From Paraprevotella sp. (GTDB lineage: Bacteria > Bacteroidota > Bacteroidia > Bacteroidales > Bacteroidaceae), in assembly GCA_017630975.1 (NCBI GenBank), contig JAGBUF010000333.1, positions 1 to 8,286 on the forward strand: DNA of 8,286 nucleotides, given 5' to 3'. The translations under genes were made by a program, and so were the position numbers. This document shows, piece by piece, positions 1-6,425 of the stretch. Under the pieces are notes generated by a model. The model ran no database searches, was not told the origin of the DNA, and saw only the letters and a list, made by a program, of their open reading frames with translations. Each line of letters begins with the position of its first letter. Position 1 is the stretch's first letter.

Positions 1-363
1 CACATTCGTGACAGGTTCCTTACGGTCCAAACCCAATAATTCTGCACATACGATAGAACCGTTTTCAGCTTTGAAACGCTCTGCCAATGCTTGTACCACC
101 GCATAATTATTTGACTTACCCGCACGATCTTTTCCATCGACACTACCGGTTTCCAATCCTGCCAACATAAACATACCACATGCAGCACCACATGTCATAC
201 GCATCCGTCCGATACCTCCACCGAACGACGCTGCCATTTTGAATGCCTGTGTCTCCGAAAAACCATACAAATCCGCGAAAGCTGCTACAACCGCCTGCGA
301 ACAATTAAACCCTTCCTTGAAATAAGCGACAGCACGCGCTATTCTCTCTTCCTTATCTTTCAT
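1..363 (-). CDS. C_GCAxxG_C_C family redox-type cysteine protein, C-terminus cut off by the window edge
   Basis: The minus strand reads from an ATG at 363-361 through 121 codons to the window edge with no stop, so the C-terminus lies outside. The start MKDKEERIARAVAYF is followed by GFNCSQAV (Cys21), a glycine-rich SFGGGIGRM (46-54), and TCGAACG with Cys58 and Cys62. The spacing Cys21, then C-G-A-A-C-G, then Cys106 (SIVCAELLG) fits the family named for its C_GCAxxG_C_C cysteine pattern; the last expected cysteine would lie beyond the edge. The family is described as putatively redox-active or metal-binding, but its biochemical role is not established. There is no signal peptide, so it is probably cytoplasmic. 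It is transcribed away from the 430-837 gene. The family call is firm; the function is open. Confidence 0.85.
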   Translation of the reverse strand, partial: MKDKEERIARAVAYFKEGFNCSQAVVAAFADLYGFSETQAFKMAASFGGGIGRMRMTCGAACGMFMLAGLETGSVDGKDRAGKSNNYAVVQALAERFKAENGSIVCAELLGLDRKEPVTNV

Positions 364-379
364 CTTACTAGATTTACGC

Positions 380-410
380 TTGCAAATATATAGAGAATAA
401 ACTAATTTCG
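380..410 (+). promoter_or_regulatory. Candidate promoter for the 430-837 gene
   Basis: The plus strand has TTG at 380-382, a 20-base spacer, and TAATTTCG at 403-410, which matches TAnnTTTG except for one base. Start of transcription would fall near 417, giving a leader of about 13 bases. It overlaps the minus-strand -7 box at 383-390, so the two divergent promoters may compete for RNA polymerase. Confidence 0.4.
383..390 (-). promoter_or_regulatory. Candidate -7 box for the C_GCAxxG_C_C gene
   Basis: On the minus strand this reads TATATTTG, a full match to the Bacteroides -7 consensus TAnnTTTG, 19 bases upstream of the ATG. A -33-like TTTG lies at 419-416, but the 25-base gap is longer than the usual 19-21. 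The -7 element is seen; its use is inferred. Confidence 0.45.
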
Positions 411-429
411 CACATCAAACAGAATATTT

Positions 430-837
430 ATGCGAATCATTACAACAACCATTTTCTTAGGACTGACATTACTGCTAACCGTTTGCTGCTTTGAGGATTT
501 TGACGAGCGATGCCAACGCGAATCCATTGAATATACCGTAAAACATTGTCCAAGAAGAATGGATGAACACACCATAATGGACAGTATGGTGTATGACATT
601 AACACCAGAACACTGAACTACCATTATACCATTGAAGGAATTCTGGACAGCGACAGTGTGATGACACCCAAAGCATGTAATACATTAGAAGAGAACATCA
701 AATCGCACATTATCAACTCTGTAGACCTGAAAATACACAAAGACAGAGGTATAAATTTCTGCTATTGCTACCATTCCCAATCAACCGGTAAGATCCGCGC
801 AAGAGTGACCGTCACGAAAGACGACTATGCCCAATAA
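430..837 (+). CDS. Small exported or lipoprotein-like protein of unknown function
   Basis: This 135-aa protein is not one I can name. Residues 1-20 look like an export signal: Arg2, then a hydrophobic stretch (IFLGLTLLLTV), then Cys19-Cys20. LTVC resembles a lipobox, but Val at -1 is atypical, so lipidation is uncertain. The mature part is polar, with further cysteines at 28, 40, 83, 111 and 113 that could form disulfides in the periplasm. A middle segment rich in alternating Tyr/His/Thr (NTRTLNYHYTIEG, about 58-70) suggests beta strands. It ends with TAA and stands alone, converging on the minus-strand cluster whose terminator begins 30 bases downstream. The antisense frame over its 5' half has no plausible protein features and is treated as a shadow. 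Confidence 0.7.
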   Translation: MRIITTTIFLGLTLLLTVCCFEDFDERCQRESIEYTVKHCPRRMDEHTIMDSMVYDINTRTLNYHYTIEGILDSDSVMTPKACNTLEENIKSHIINSVDLKIHKDRGINFCYCYHSQSTGKIRARVTVTKDDYAQ

Positions 838-867
838 TCATCACTTATAATATATTAAGGTATAAAA

Positions 868-899
868 AAGTTGCATCCACCATTAGGCAGATGCAACTT
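868..899 (-). terminator. Intrinsic terminator of the pheT-yebC cluster
   Basis: Arms 868-877 and 890-899 pair over 10 bp (AAGTTGCATC with GATGCAACTT). In the minus-strand RNA four more pairs form, two of them G-U, leaving a UAAU loop. Those inner positions are A-C mismatches in the plus-strand RNA. The minus strand continues into a run of six T. Both points indicate that it serves the minus-strand cluster, 29 bases after the TSCPD gene stop. It may also block plus-strand transcription from 430-837. Confidence 0.8.
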
Positions 900-927
900 C
901 TATTCTTTAGTGTTTCACACCTTACGA

Positions 928-1179
928 CTACTTCGTTTCAGCAATCGACTCCAAAGCCCTGCACAACTGATCCGGACATGAAGTGGACTTCATACCACAG
1001 CGGATACCATCCAAACGGGCTATCACATCCTCCACTTTCATTCCACGTACAAGACGGGATATGCCTTGCAGATTACCATGACATCCGCCTACAAAATGAA
1101 CGGATTGGACAACGCCACCATCCACATCCAATTCTATCAATTTACAACAAGTACCTTGTGTGTAGTAAACACTCTTCAT
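928..1179 (-). CDS. TSCPD domain-containing small protein (TIGR03905-like)
   Basis: This 83-aa protein carries the signature TSCPDQL at 67-72 plus a GGCHGN motif at 31-36. Cysteines sit at 11, 12, 33, 61, 68 and 73. A TSCPD domain also occurs at the C-terminus of some class II ribonucleotide reductases, and stand-alone members are small proteins of unproven role; the conserved cysteines suggest metal binding or redox activity. The length matches the free-standing family. The ATG lies 2 bases after the yebC stop, so the two are almost surely co-transcribed and translation may be coupled. No signal peptide or membrane segment is visible. The family assignment is strong; no function should be read from it beyond that. 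Confidence 0.88.
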   Translation of the reverse strand: MKSVYYTQGTCCKLIELDVDGGVVQSVHFVGGCHGNLQGISRLVRGMKVEDVIARLDGIRCGMKSTSCPDQLCRALESIAETK

Positions 1180-1181
1180 TC

Positions 1182-1910
1182 TTATTCTTCAGGTTTCATG
1201 TTAGTGTAAACAGTTTGCACATCGTCAAACTCTTCCAACTTCTCAATCATCTTGTTCAAAGTTTCGCGAGCTTCAGCAGTTACATCCTTCAAATCGTTAG
1301 GAATATAAGTAAACTCACCACCGACATCTTCAAAACCTTGTTCCTCCAATTGTTTCTGAATGGCACCATAGCTCTTCGGATCACCATAGATAGTGATGGT
1401 TCCTTCTTCTTCATCCATGTCATAATCCTCCTCTACTCCGTAATCAATCAGTTCAAGGATCAAATCATCCATATCCAATTCTGCCGGCTTCTTGAAGGTA
1501 AACACACACTTATGGTCAAAAAGATAGGCCAAAGAACCCATATTTCCCAATGTGCCTGAAAACTTGTTGAAAACTGAGCGAACATCAGCAACCGTACGAG
1601 TCGGATTGTCCGTCAAGGTATCTACGAACACAGCTATTCCGTGAGGACCATATCCTTCATAAGTCATGCTCTTATATTCACTCTGATCCTTACCCATCGC
1701 ATTCTTAATGGCACGTTCAATATTGTCCTTCGGCATATTTTCACGCTTACAAGTTGCAATCAACGAACGCAATGTAGGATTGTTCTCCGGCTCCGGACCA
1801 CCAGCCTTAACGGCAATAGCAATCTGTTTACCGAGTTTAGTAAAGGTCTTGGCCATGTGACCCCATCTTTTCATTTTGGCCGCTTTTCTATATTCAAAAG
1901 CTCTTCCCAT
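1182..1910 (-). CDS. yebC: YebC/PmpR/TACO1 family protein
   Basis: This 242-aa protein is full length for the family. The start MGRAFEYRKAAKMKRW is the family's characteristic N-terminus and fixes the initiation codon. It is followed by AGGPEPENNPTLRSLI (37-51), MPKDNIERAI (59-68) and the conserved core YEGYGPHGIAVFVDTLTDN (84-102). An acidic stretch lies at 160-170 (EEDYDMDEEEG). YebC proteins were first described as DNA-binding regulators. More recent work links them, like mitochondrial TACO1, to translation of difficult stretches such as polyproline. It is cytoplasmic. It lies 20 bases after the small membrane ORF and 2 bases before the TSCPD gene, inside the pheT cluster, a context that suits a translation role. 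Stop is TAA. Nothing looks damaged. Confidence 0.95.
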   Translation of the reverse strand: MGRAFEYRKAAKMKRWGHMAKTFTKLGKQIAIAVKAGGPEPENNPTLRSLIATCKRENMPKDNIERAIKNAMGKDQSEYKSMTYEGYGPHGIAVFVDTLTDNPTRTVADVRSVFNKFSGTLGNMGSLAYLFDHKCVFTFKKPAELDMDDLILELIDYGVEEDYDMDEEEGTITIYGDPKSYGAIQKQLEEQGFEDVGGEFTYIPNDLKDVTAEARETLNKMIEKLEEFDDVQTVYTNMKPEE

Positions 1911-1930
1911 GGGTAGTAATTTTTATAGTT

Positions 1931-2095
1931 TTATTTCTTTGTTTTTCTCATTTTATAATTCAGCCAGACACCATATACAATCAGGACTACCGTCGGAACC
2001 AACAATTCAAGCGTATACCCCTGCATGGATATTTGCAGCAACCAGCAGAACACCAATATATAATAAACGATCTTCGCTACAAGAAGTCCTTTCAT
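1931..2095 (-). CDS. 54-aa two-helix membrane protein of unknown function
   Basis: Starting at the ATG 2095-2093, the product is 54 aa. It has two hydrophobic segments (about 4-21, with VYYILVFCWLL, and 31-47, with LLVPTVVLIVYGVW), a short polar link, and a basic tail KMRKTKK that by the positive-inside rule should face the cytoplasm. A start seven codons upstream (2116) would overlap the pheT coding end and add a polar leader, so the internal ATG, 4 bases after the pheT stop, is preferred. It sits between pheT and yebC with tight spacing, so it is probably co-transcribed. I do not recognise a named family. The tight spacing, the complete frame and the clear membrane topology support it as a real gene. 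Confidence 0.75.
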   Translation of the reverse strand: MKGLLVAKIVYYILVFCWLLQISMQGYTLELLVPTVVLIVYGVWLNYKMRKTKK

Positions 2096-2099
2096 GACA

Positions 2100-2336
2100 T
2101 TATCGCAACTTTGCACCTAACTTGCTTTCCAGATTCGCTATCAACTTACTCATGATGGCATCAATCTGCTTGTCGTTAAGTGTCTTGGTTTCGTCTTGCA
2201 ATATGAAGTTCACCGCATAACTCTTCTTGCCGGCCTCCAAATTCTTGCCTTCATAAACGTCAAAGAGCTTCACCTCTTTCAGCAATTTCTTTTCTGTGGC
2301 ATACGCAATCTTTTCTATCTCAGCAAATTCAACATG
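2100..2336 (-). pseudogene. pheT: Detached C-terminal FDX-ACB domain of PheT, downstream of an in-frame TAG
   Basis: Immediately after the TAG at 2339-2337, the same frame continues for 78 codons (HVEFAEIEKIAYATEKKL, then KEVKLFDVYEGKNL and on to LGAKLR) and ends at TAA 2102-2100. This is the rest of the ferredoxin-fold anticodon-binding domain that ends bacterial PheT. There it contacts the tRNAPhe anticodon region. No frameshift or decay is visible: all 78 codons look like normal PheT sequence. The piece has no ATG near its beginning; a TTG at 2285-2283 is the only candidate of note, and the residue order suggests an ordinary leucine. Without readthrough this domain would not be made. The absence of other damage argues for a recent mutation or a sequence error. 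Confidence 0.85.
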
Positions 2337-4607
2337 CTAGTCTAACAACAATGCCAAATCTCGGCTTACAGCCGGGAACTTACTGATTTCAGTATAACTT
2401 ACCTTATTATTACGGATAGCCTTCATCAACAGATTCCAGTTCAAGTCGGCAAAATAGACCTCATTGTCCACATCCAATGCTTTTTGTATTTTCTTGCTTA
2501 CGATACCCATCATCGCCAGCACCTTCCCACCACGGTTCTGAATCTCTATACCTTTGTAATAGATATCCTTAGTGCAAGGTGCAAAAACCAAAGCGCCCAA
2601 ACTGACACCCAGGCGTTGCAATATATTCAATACATAAGCCTTCAATTCATAGAAGGTAGAATCTTCGTCGGCATGAATCCATGAACCGCTCACACGCTTA
2701 CCTGTCACCCACAAACCTAAATGATAATCCTCACTGTAAGCATCCAGCACATGCTTAATCACCTCTGGATCGCGACTATTGCTCACACCCGGGATAATAT
2801 CGGCACATTTTCTCTCTTCGTGATAATAATAGCAGTTTCCAAACTCGAAGAACTTCAAGTCCGCATTCTTACGATTGGCATTATGAGCAATACACTCCAG
2901 ACCACCGAACAGCAGACTTTGACGCATAGCATTCAAATCAGAGCTCAATGGGTTCATCAACTTCACAAGATGTGCAGCGGGATAAGCCTCCACTCCATCA
3001 TAGTAAGCAGCACGCTGCAATGAGTTGTTTAATATCTCATTAAAGCCACAACCCACCAATTGCTCAGCAATCAGGTTTTGCAACTTATGACTTTTATCTT
3101 CATCACCCTTGACATTCAGAGTAGACTTAACGGACGACGGTATCTCCACGTTGTTGTAACCATAAACACGTAAGATATCTTCCACCACGTCACAAGGACG
3201 TTGCACATCCACACGATAAGCCGGCACTTGCAACTTCAACCCTTCAGTCGTCTCCTCAAGGATCTTCATTTCAAGACTGGTAACGATACTTTTCACCGTA
3301 TCCGTACCGATGTTCTTGCCCATCAATCCATAAGCGTAGTCGTAATTCAAATCCACAATAAAGTCAGCTATTGGTTGCGGATAGACATCTTTTATCTCCA
3401 TGGCAATCTCACCGCCTGCCAACTCCTTGCACATCATGGCAGCTTGTTTCAAAGCATAAATCACGCCATTCGGGTCAATACCTCTTTCAAAACGGAAAGA
3501 CGCATCAGTACTCAATCCATGACGACGGGCACTCTTACGTATCCATGTAGGGTTGAAATATGCACTCTCCAACAACACGTTGCAAGTAGTTTCATACGTA
3601 CCACTACCCTTACCACCGAACACACCGGCAATACACATCGGTTCCTCTACATTGCAAATGGCCAAATCGCGCTCACTCAATTTATGTTCCTCGCCATCCA
3701 GAGTAACAAAAGGTGTACCTTCGGGCATGGTCTTCACCACCACCTTGCCACCCTTGATCATATCGGCATCAAAACAGTGCAACGGTTGTCCGTAAGCATG
3801 CATGATATAATTGGTGATATCTACAATATTATTGATCGGCCGCAACCCTATCACACGTAATTTTTCCTGCAACCATTCAGGACTCTCTTTCACTTCACAG
3901 TTCTTGATGGTTACAGCTGCGTATCGGGGACAAGCTTCAGTATTCTGCACCTCGATATCAATATCCAAATCATGAGAATCCACCTTGAAACCATTACCAT
4001 CGGGACGATGCAAAGCTGTCTTGTATCCATTCTGCACCAACCAAGCATACAAATCACGCGCCACCCCATAATGAGAACAAGCATCAGCACGGTTAGGGGT
4101 AATATCCACTTCAATCAAATAATCACTCTTCAGATTATAGTATTCTGCAGCCGGTGTTCCGGGCACTGCAGTATCAGGCAATACAATAATTCCGTTATGA
4201 TCTGTTCCTATTCCGATTTCGTCCTCAGCACAAATCATACCATTACTTTCCACGCCGCGCAATTTTGATTTTTTGATAGTGAAACACTCATCACCGTCAT
4301 ACAACTTACATCCTAAAGTTGCCACCACCACCTTCTGCCCAGCAGCGACATTAGGCGCTCCACAAACAATCTGTACCGGCTCACCCTCTCCAAGATTTAC
4401 AGTACATACATGCATATGGTCTGAATTGGGATGTTCCACACATGTCAGCACTTCGCCAATCACCAAACCTTGCAAACCACCCTTGATAGCCTGCACCTCC
4501 TCCACACAGCCTACTTCAAGACCTTCTGATGTCAAGGCTTCGGCTACGGTTTGAGCGCTCAAATCAAAATCGACATACTCTTTTAGCCAATTATAAGAGA
4601 TATTCAT
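2337..4607 (-). CDS. pheT: Phenylalanine-tRNA ligase beta subunit, ended early by an in-frame TAG
   Basis: PheT pairs with PheS (not in this window) as an alpha2-beta2 enzyme that charges tRNAPhe. The frame begins MNISYNWLKEYVDF, the usual PheT start. An OB-fold tRNA-binding domain spans about 42-155 (EHPNSDHMHVC at 58-68; KLRGVESNGMICAE at 115-128). The B3/B4 editing region covers about 215-400 (PINNIVDITNYIMH at 257-270; HGLSTDASFRFERGID at 363-378). B5 follows at about 405-485 (YRVDVQRPCDVVEDILRVYG at 464-483). The frame stops after 756 aa at TAG, just after SRDLALLLD, the first strand of the C-terminal FDX-ACB domain. With the stop ignored the protein would be 835 residues, close to the family norm of about 800-820. 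AAG to TAG is a one-base change, and Lys is plausible there. The start lies downstream of a good promoter at 4641-4671. Confidence 0.93.
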   Translation of the reverse strand: MNISYNWLKEYVDFDLSAQTVAEALTSEGLEVGCVEEVQAIKGGLQGLVIGEVLTCVEHPNSDHMHVCTVNLGEGEPVQIVCGAPNVAAGQKVVVATLGCKLYDGDECFTIKKSKLRGVESNGMICAEDEIGIGTDHNGIIVLPDTAVPGTPAAEYYNLKSDYLIEVDITPNRADACSHYGVARDLYAWLVQNGYKTALHRPDGNGFKVDSHDLDIDIEVQNTEACPRYAAVTIKNCEVKESPEWLQEKLRVIGLRPINNIVDITNYIMHAYGQPLHCFDADMIKGGKVVVKTMPEGTPFVTLDGEEHKLSERDLAICNVEEPMCIAGVFGGKGSGTYETTCNVLLESAYFNPTWIRKSARRHGLSTDASFRFERGIDPNGVIYALKQAAMMCKELAGGEIAMEIKDVYPQPIADFIVDLNYDYAYGLMGKNIGTDTVKSIVTSLEMKILEETTEGLKLQVPAYRVDVQRPCDVVEDILRVYGYNNVEIPSSVKSTLNVKGDEDKSHKLQNLIAEQLVGCGFNEILNNSLQRAAYYDGVEAYPAAHLVKLMNPLSSDLNAMRQSLLFGGLECIAHNANRKNADLKFFEFGNCYYYHEERKCADIIPGVSNSRDPEVIKHVLDAYSEDYHLGLWVTGKRVSGSWIHADEDSTFYELKAYVLNILQRLGVSLGALVFAPCTKDIYYKGIEIQNRGGKVLAMMGIVSKKIQKALDVDNEVYFADLNWNLLMKAIRNNKVSYTEISKFPAVSRDLALLLD

Positions 4608-4621
4608 ATCTATTGTGTTTA

Positions 4622-4637
4622 ATTATTTCGAAATAAT
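4622..4637. repeat. Perfect 16-bp palindrome at the pheT transcription start
   Basis: ATTATTTCGAAATAAT is its own reverse complement. It lies just downstream of the pheT -7 box and spans the predicted start of transcription, 15 bases before the pheT ATG. With no loop it would not fold well as RNA, so if functional it is more likely a DNA site for a dimeric protein. AT-rich intergenic DNA can produce such a palindrome by chance. Confidence 0.5.
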
Positions 4638-4640
4638 GCG

Positions 4641-4671
4641 CAAAATTACACTTTTTCGCACAATCCACCAA
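4641..4671 (-). promoter_or_regulatory. Promoter of the pheT cluster
   Basis: On the minus strand TTG (4671-4669), a 20-base spacer, and TAATTTTG (4648-4641) give a full match to the Bacteroides TTTG/TAnnTTTG layout with correct spacing. Transcription would begin near 4634, about 27 bases before the pheT start, too short a leader for attenuation of the E. coli pheST type. The -33 TTG directly abuts the dnaB terminator hairpin. Confidence 0.7.
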
Positions 4672-4712
4672 GAAAATCGTGGCACAAAGACACCCTTTGC
4701 GCCACGATTTTC
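4672..4712 (-). terminator. Terminator hairpin of dnaB
   Basis: Arms 4672-4689 and 4695-4712 pair over 18 positions around a 5-base loop; the outer 12 (GAAAATCGTGGC with GCCACGATTTTC) are perfect. The one imperfect position is G-U in the minus-strand RNA but A-C in the plus-strand RNA, which assigns it to the minus strand. It begins 22 bases after the dnaB stop. The run TTTTCTT overlaps the base of the stem rather than following it, so it could also act partly as a 3' end stabiliser. Confidence 0.75.
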
Positions 4713-4734
4713 AAAGTATTTTTCTACTTCATTA

Positions 4735-6294
4735 TCAGAATGGAAGAGGACCATTAGGAATGGTCGCTCCAAAGGGAGACGGTTCCTCTGACGGAGGCAG
4801 ATAATCCGGTGATGGCAATGGCACACTATTCCCCTTGGGGGCGCCAAATGCAACAGCCTCTCCCGGCATCGGTACATATGCATCCTCATCCGGATCCTGG
4901 AAACGCGCATACTCACCACGGAAACGCAAACGGACATCACCCACCGCACCATTACGATGCTTAGCAATGATAATCTCCGCCATTCCATGCAAATCATTTC
5001 CTTTATCATCCTTGAAAATCTTATAATACTCCGGACGATGAATAAAGCAAACCATGTCGGCATCCTGCTCAATGGCTCCCGATTCACGCAGGTCGCTCAA
5101 TTGCGGACGCTTACCCTCAAGACCTTCACGGCCCTCTACTCCACGGTTCAACTGACTCAATGCTATAATCGGAATATTCAACTCTTTTGCCAATCCTTTT
5201 AACGAACGCGAAATGGTACTCACCTCTTCCTGACGACTTCCATAGGACATTCCACTCGCATTCATCAACTGCAAATAGTCAATCAATATGATTTTCACTC
5301 CATGCTCCCTTACCAAACGTCGTGCCTTGGTACGCAACTCAAACACCGAAAGCGAAGGGGTATCATCCACATAGAAAGGAGCATCATACATCTGTGTAAT
5401 CTTACTGACCAACTGCACCCCTTCGAATGGTGCCAGCTGTCCGCTATTCAGCTTCTCACCAGGAATCTCACACACATTCACAATCATACGGTTGACCAAC
5501 TGCACGTTGCTCATTTCAAGTGAGAACATCGCCACCGGTATCTTCATATCCACCGCCATCTTCTTGGCCATAGAAAGCACAAAGGCTGTTTTTCCCATCG
5601 CCGGACGCGCAGCAATAATGATCAAGTCAGAATTCTGCCAACCGGAGGTCATCTTGTCCAAACGTTCAAAACCACTACTCAAACCACTCAAACCATCTGT
5701 ACGGGCTGCCGCTTTTTGCAACATCTCATACGCCTCCTGGATGACAGGATTGATCTGAGTATAATCTTTTTTCATATTCTGCTGAGAAATCTCAAACAAC
5801 TTACCCTCAGCCTCTTGCATCAAATCATCCACATCCACCGTACCGTCAAATGCCTTGGTTTGCACCGTACTGGTAAATGTAATCAACTCACGCGCCAAGA
5901 ATTTCTGGGCAATGATACGAGCATGGTACTCGATATGGGCAGACGAGGACACCTTGTCGCTCAACTGTGCGATGTAGAAAGGACCACCTACCTCTTCCAA
6001 CTTACCCATTGACCTCAGATATTCAGTCACTGTCAGGATATCTACCGGTTTCTGTTGCGAATTGAGCCCTCTGATGGCTTCATAAACAACCTGATGACGA
6101 TGATCGTAGAAACACTCCGGCTTCAGTATCTCACTGATAATAGAAAACGCATCTTGTTCTATCATGAGTGCACCCAACACCGCCTCTTCAAACTCCACAG
6201 CCTGTGGCTGAAGATGTCCATACGCATCTTCTTGTGGCACATTCACTCGTGAATGCGCCGCTGTTCGTCTATTTGTTTTCCTTACTTCTGCCAT
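4735..6294 (-). CDS. dnaB: Replicative DNA helicase DnaB
   Basis: This 519-aa protein is the hexameric helicase that unwinds DNA at the replication fork and interacts with primase. The N-terminal DnaB domain begins near LQPQAVEFEEAVLGALM (28-44). The RecA-like C-terminal domain carries Walker A ARPAMGKT with Lys235-Thr236, Walker B IILIDYLQLM with Asp339, and the later motif SDLRESGAIEQDADMV. No intein interrupts the Walker A site, a common insertion point in DnaB. The C-terminal tail is proline-rich (PLPSPDYLPPSEEPSPFG and NGPLPF), probably disordered. The start MAEVRKTNRR at 6294 is preferred over an in-frame ATG at 6333, which would add a leader unlike DnaB and lie upstream of the best promoter box. 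It diverges from ispE and ends in TGA before a strong hairpin. Confidence 0.96.
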   Translation of the reverse strand: MAEVRKTNRRTAAHSRVNVPQEDAYGHLQPQAVEFEEAVLGALMIEQDAFSIISEILKPECFYDHRHQVVYEAIRGLNSQQKPVDILTVTEYLRSMGKLEEVGGPFYIAQLSDKVSSSAHIEYHARIIAQKFLARELITFTSTVQTKAFDGTVDVDDLMQEAEGKLFEISQQNMKKDYTQINPVIQEAYEMLQKAAARTDGLSGLSSGFERLDKMTSGWQNSDLIIIAARPAMGKTAFVLSMAKKMAVDMKIPVAMFSLEMSNVQLVNRMIVNVCEIPGEKLNSGQLAPFEGVQLVSKITQMYDAPFYVDDTPSLSVFELRTKARRLVREHGVKIILIDYLQLMNASGMSYGSRQEEVSTISRSLKGLAKELNIPIIALSQLNRGVEGREGLEGKRPQLSDLRESGAIEQDADMVCFIHRPEYYKIFKDDKGNDLHGMAEIIIAKHRNGAVGDVRLRFRGEYARFQDPDEDAYVPMPGEAVAFGAPKGNSVPLPSPDYLPPSEEPSPFGATIPNGPLPF

Positions 6295-6313
6295 ATTTAC
6301 AAATTTATGGATG

Positions 6314-6321
6314 CAAAGATA
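6314..6321 (-). promoter_or_regulatory. Candidate -7 box for dnaB
   Basis: The minus strand reads TATCTTTG, a full TAnnTTTG match, 19 bases upstream of the dnaB ATG. No convincing -33 TTG is found at 19-21 bases. A second full match, TAAATTTG at 6307-6300, is so close to the ATG that it would give an almost leaderless message, so it is the less likely of the two. Confidence 0.5.
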
Positions 6322-6396
6322 ACGCATCGGCAATGATTATTTTACTTTTATCCATTGTTTTTACTAACATCTTTTCAACCATTTATAAACATTTTA

Positions 6397-6404
6397 TATT
6401 TTTG
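6397..6404 (+). promoter_or_regulatory. Candidate -7 box for ispE
   Basis: TATTTTTG fully matches TAnnTTTG, with the ispE ATG 21 bases downstream. The -33 region holds only a weak TTTTC at 6372-6376. An A-rich stretch (AAAAAAGCAATAA) precedes the start codon, as is usual for Bacteroides translation starts. The 131 bases between dnaB and ispE hold these divergent promoter elements and nothing else recognised. Confidence 0.5.
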
Positions 6405-6425
6405 CTGTTCAAAAAAGCAATAATC

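Noticed and set aside
402..605. 67-aa minus-strand frame
   Set aside because: It is antisense to the signal peptide of the 430-837 protein and overlaps the divergent promoters. It has no supporting feature.
891..1559. 222-aa plus-strand open frame
   Set aside because: It runs antisense to the well-supported TSCPD and yebC genes and begins in the terminator hairpin. Its sequence shows no family features.
2337..2339. TAG as a reassigned sense codon, as in some phages
   Set aside because: The site lies in a chromosomal housekeeping gene. No other in-frame TAG interrupts any gene in the window, and no suppressor tRNA gene is visible. Reassignment is not supported by this window.
3201..3860. 219-aa plus-strand open frame
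   Set aside because: It lies wholly antisense to pheT, which has clear conserved domains. It has no promoter and no recognisable motif.
4623..5087. 154-aa minus-strand frame across the dnaB end
   Set aside because: It overlaps the conserved C-terminal part of dnaB in another frame and reads through the terminator hairpin. It is rich in Arg/Met, as expected of a shadow frame.
6168..6425. 86-codon upstream extension of ispE
   Set aside because: It overlaps the dnaB start region antisense and contains the promoter boxes. IspE homology begins at 6426.
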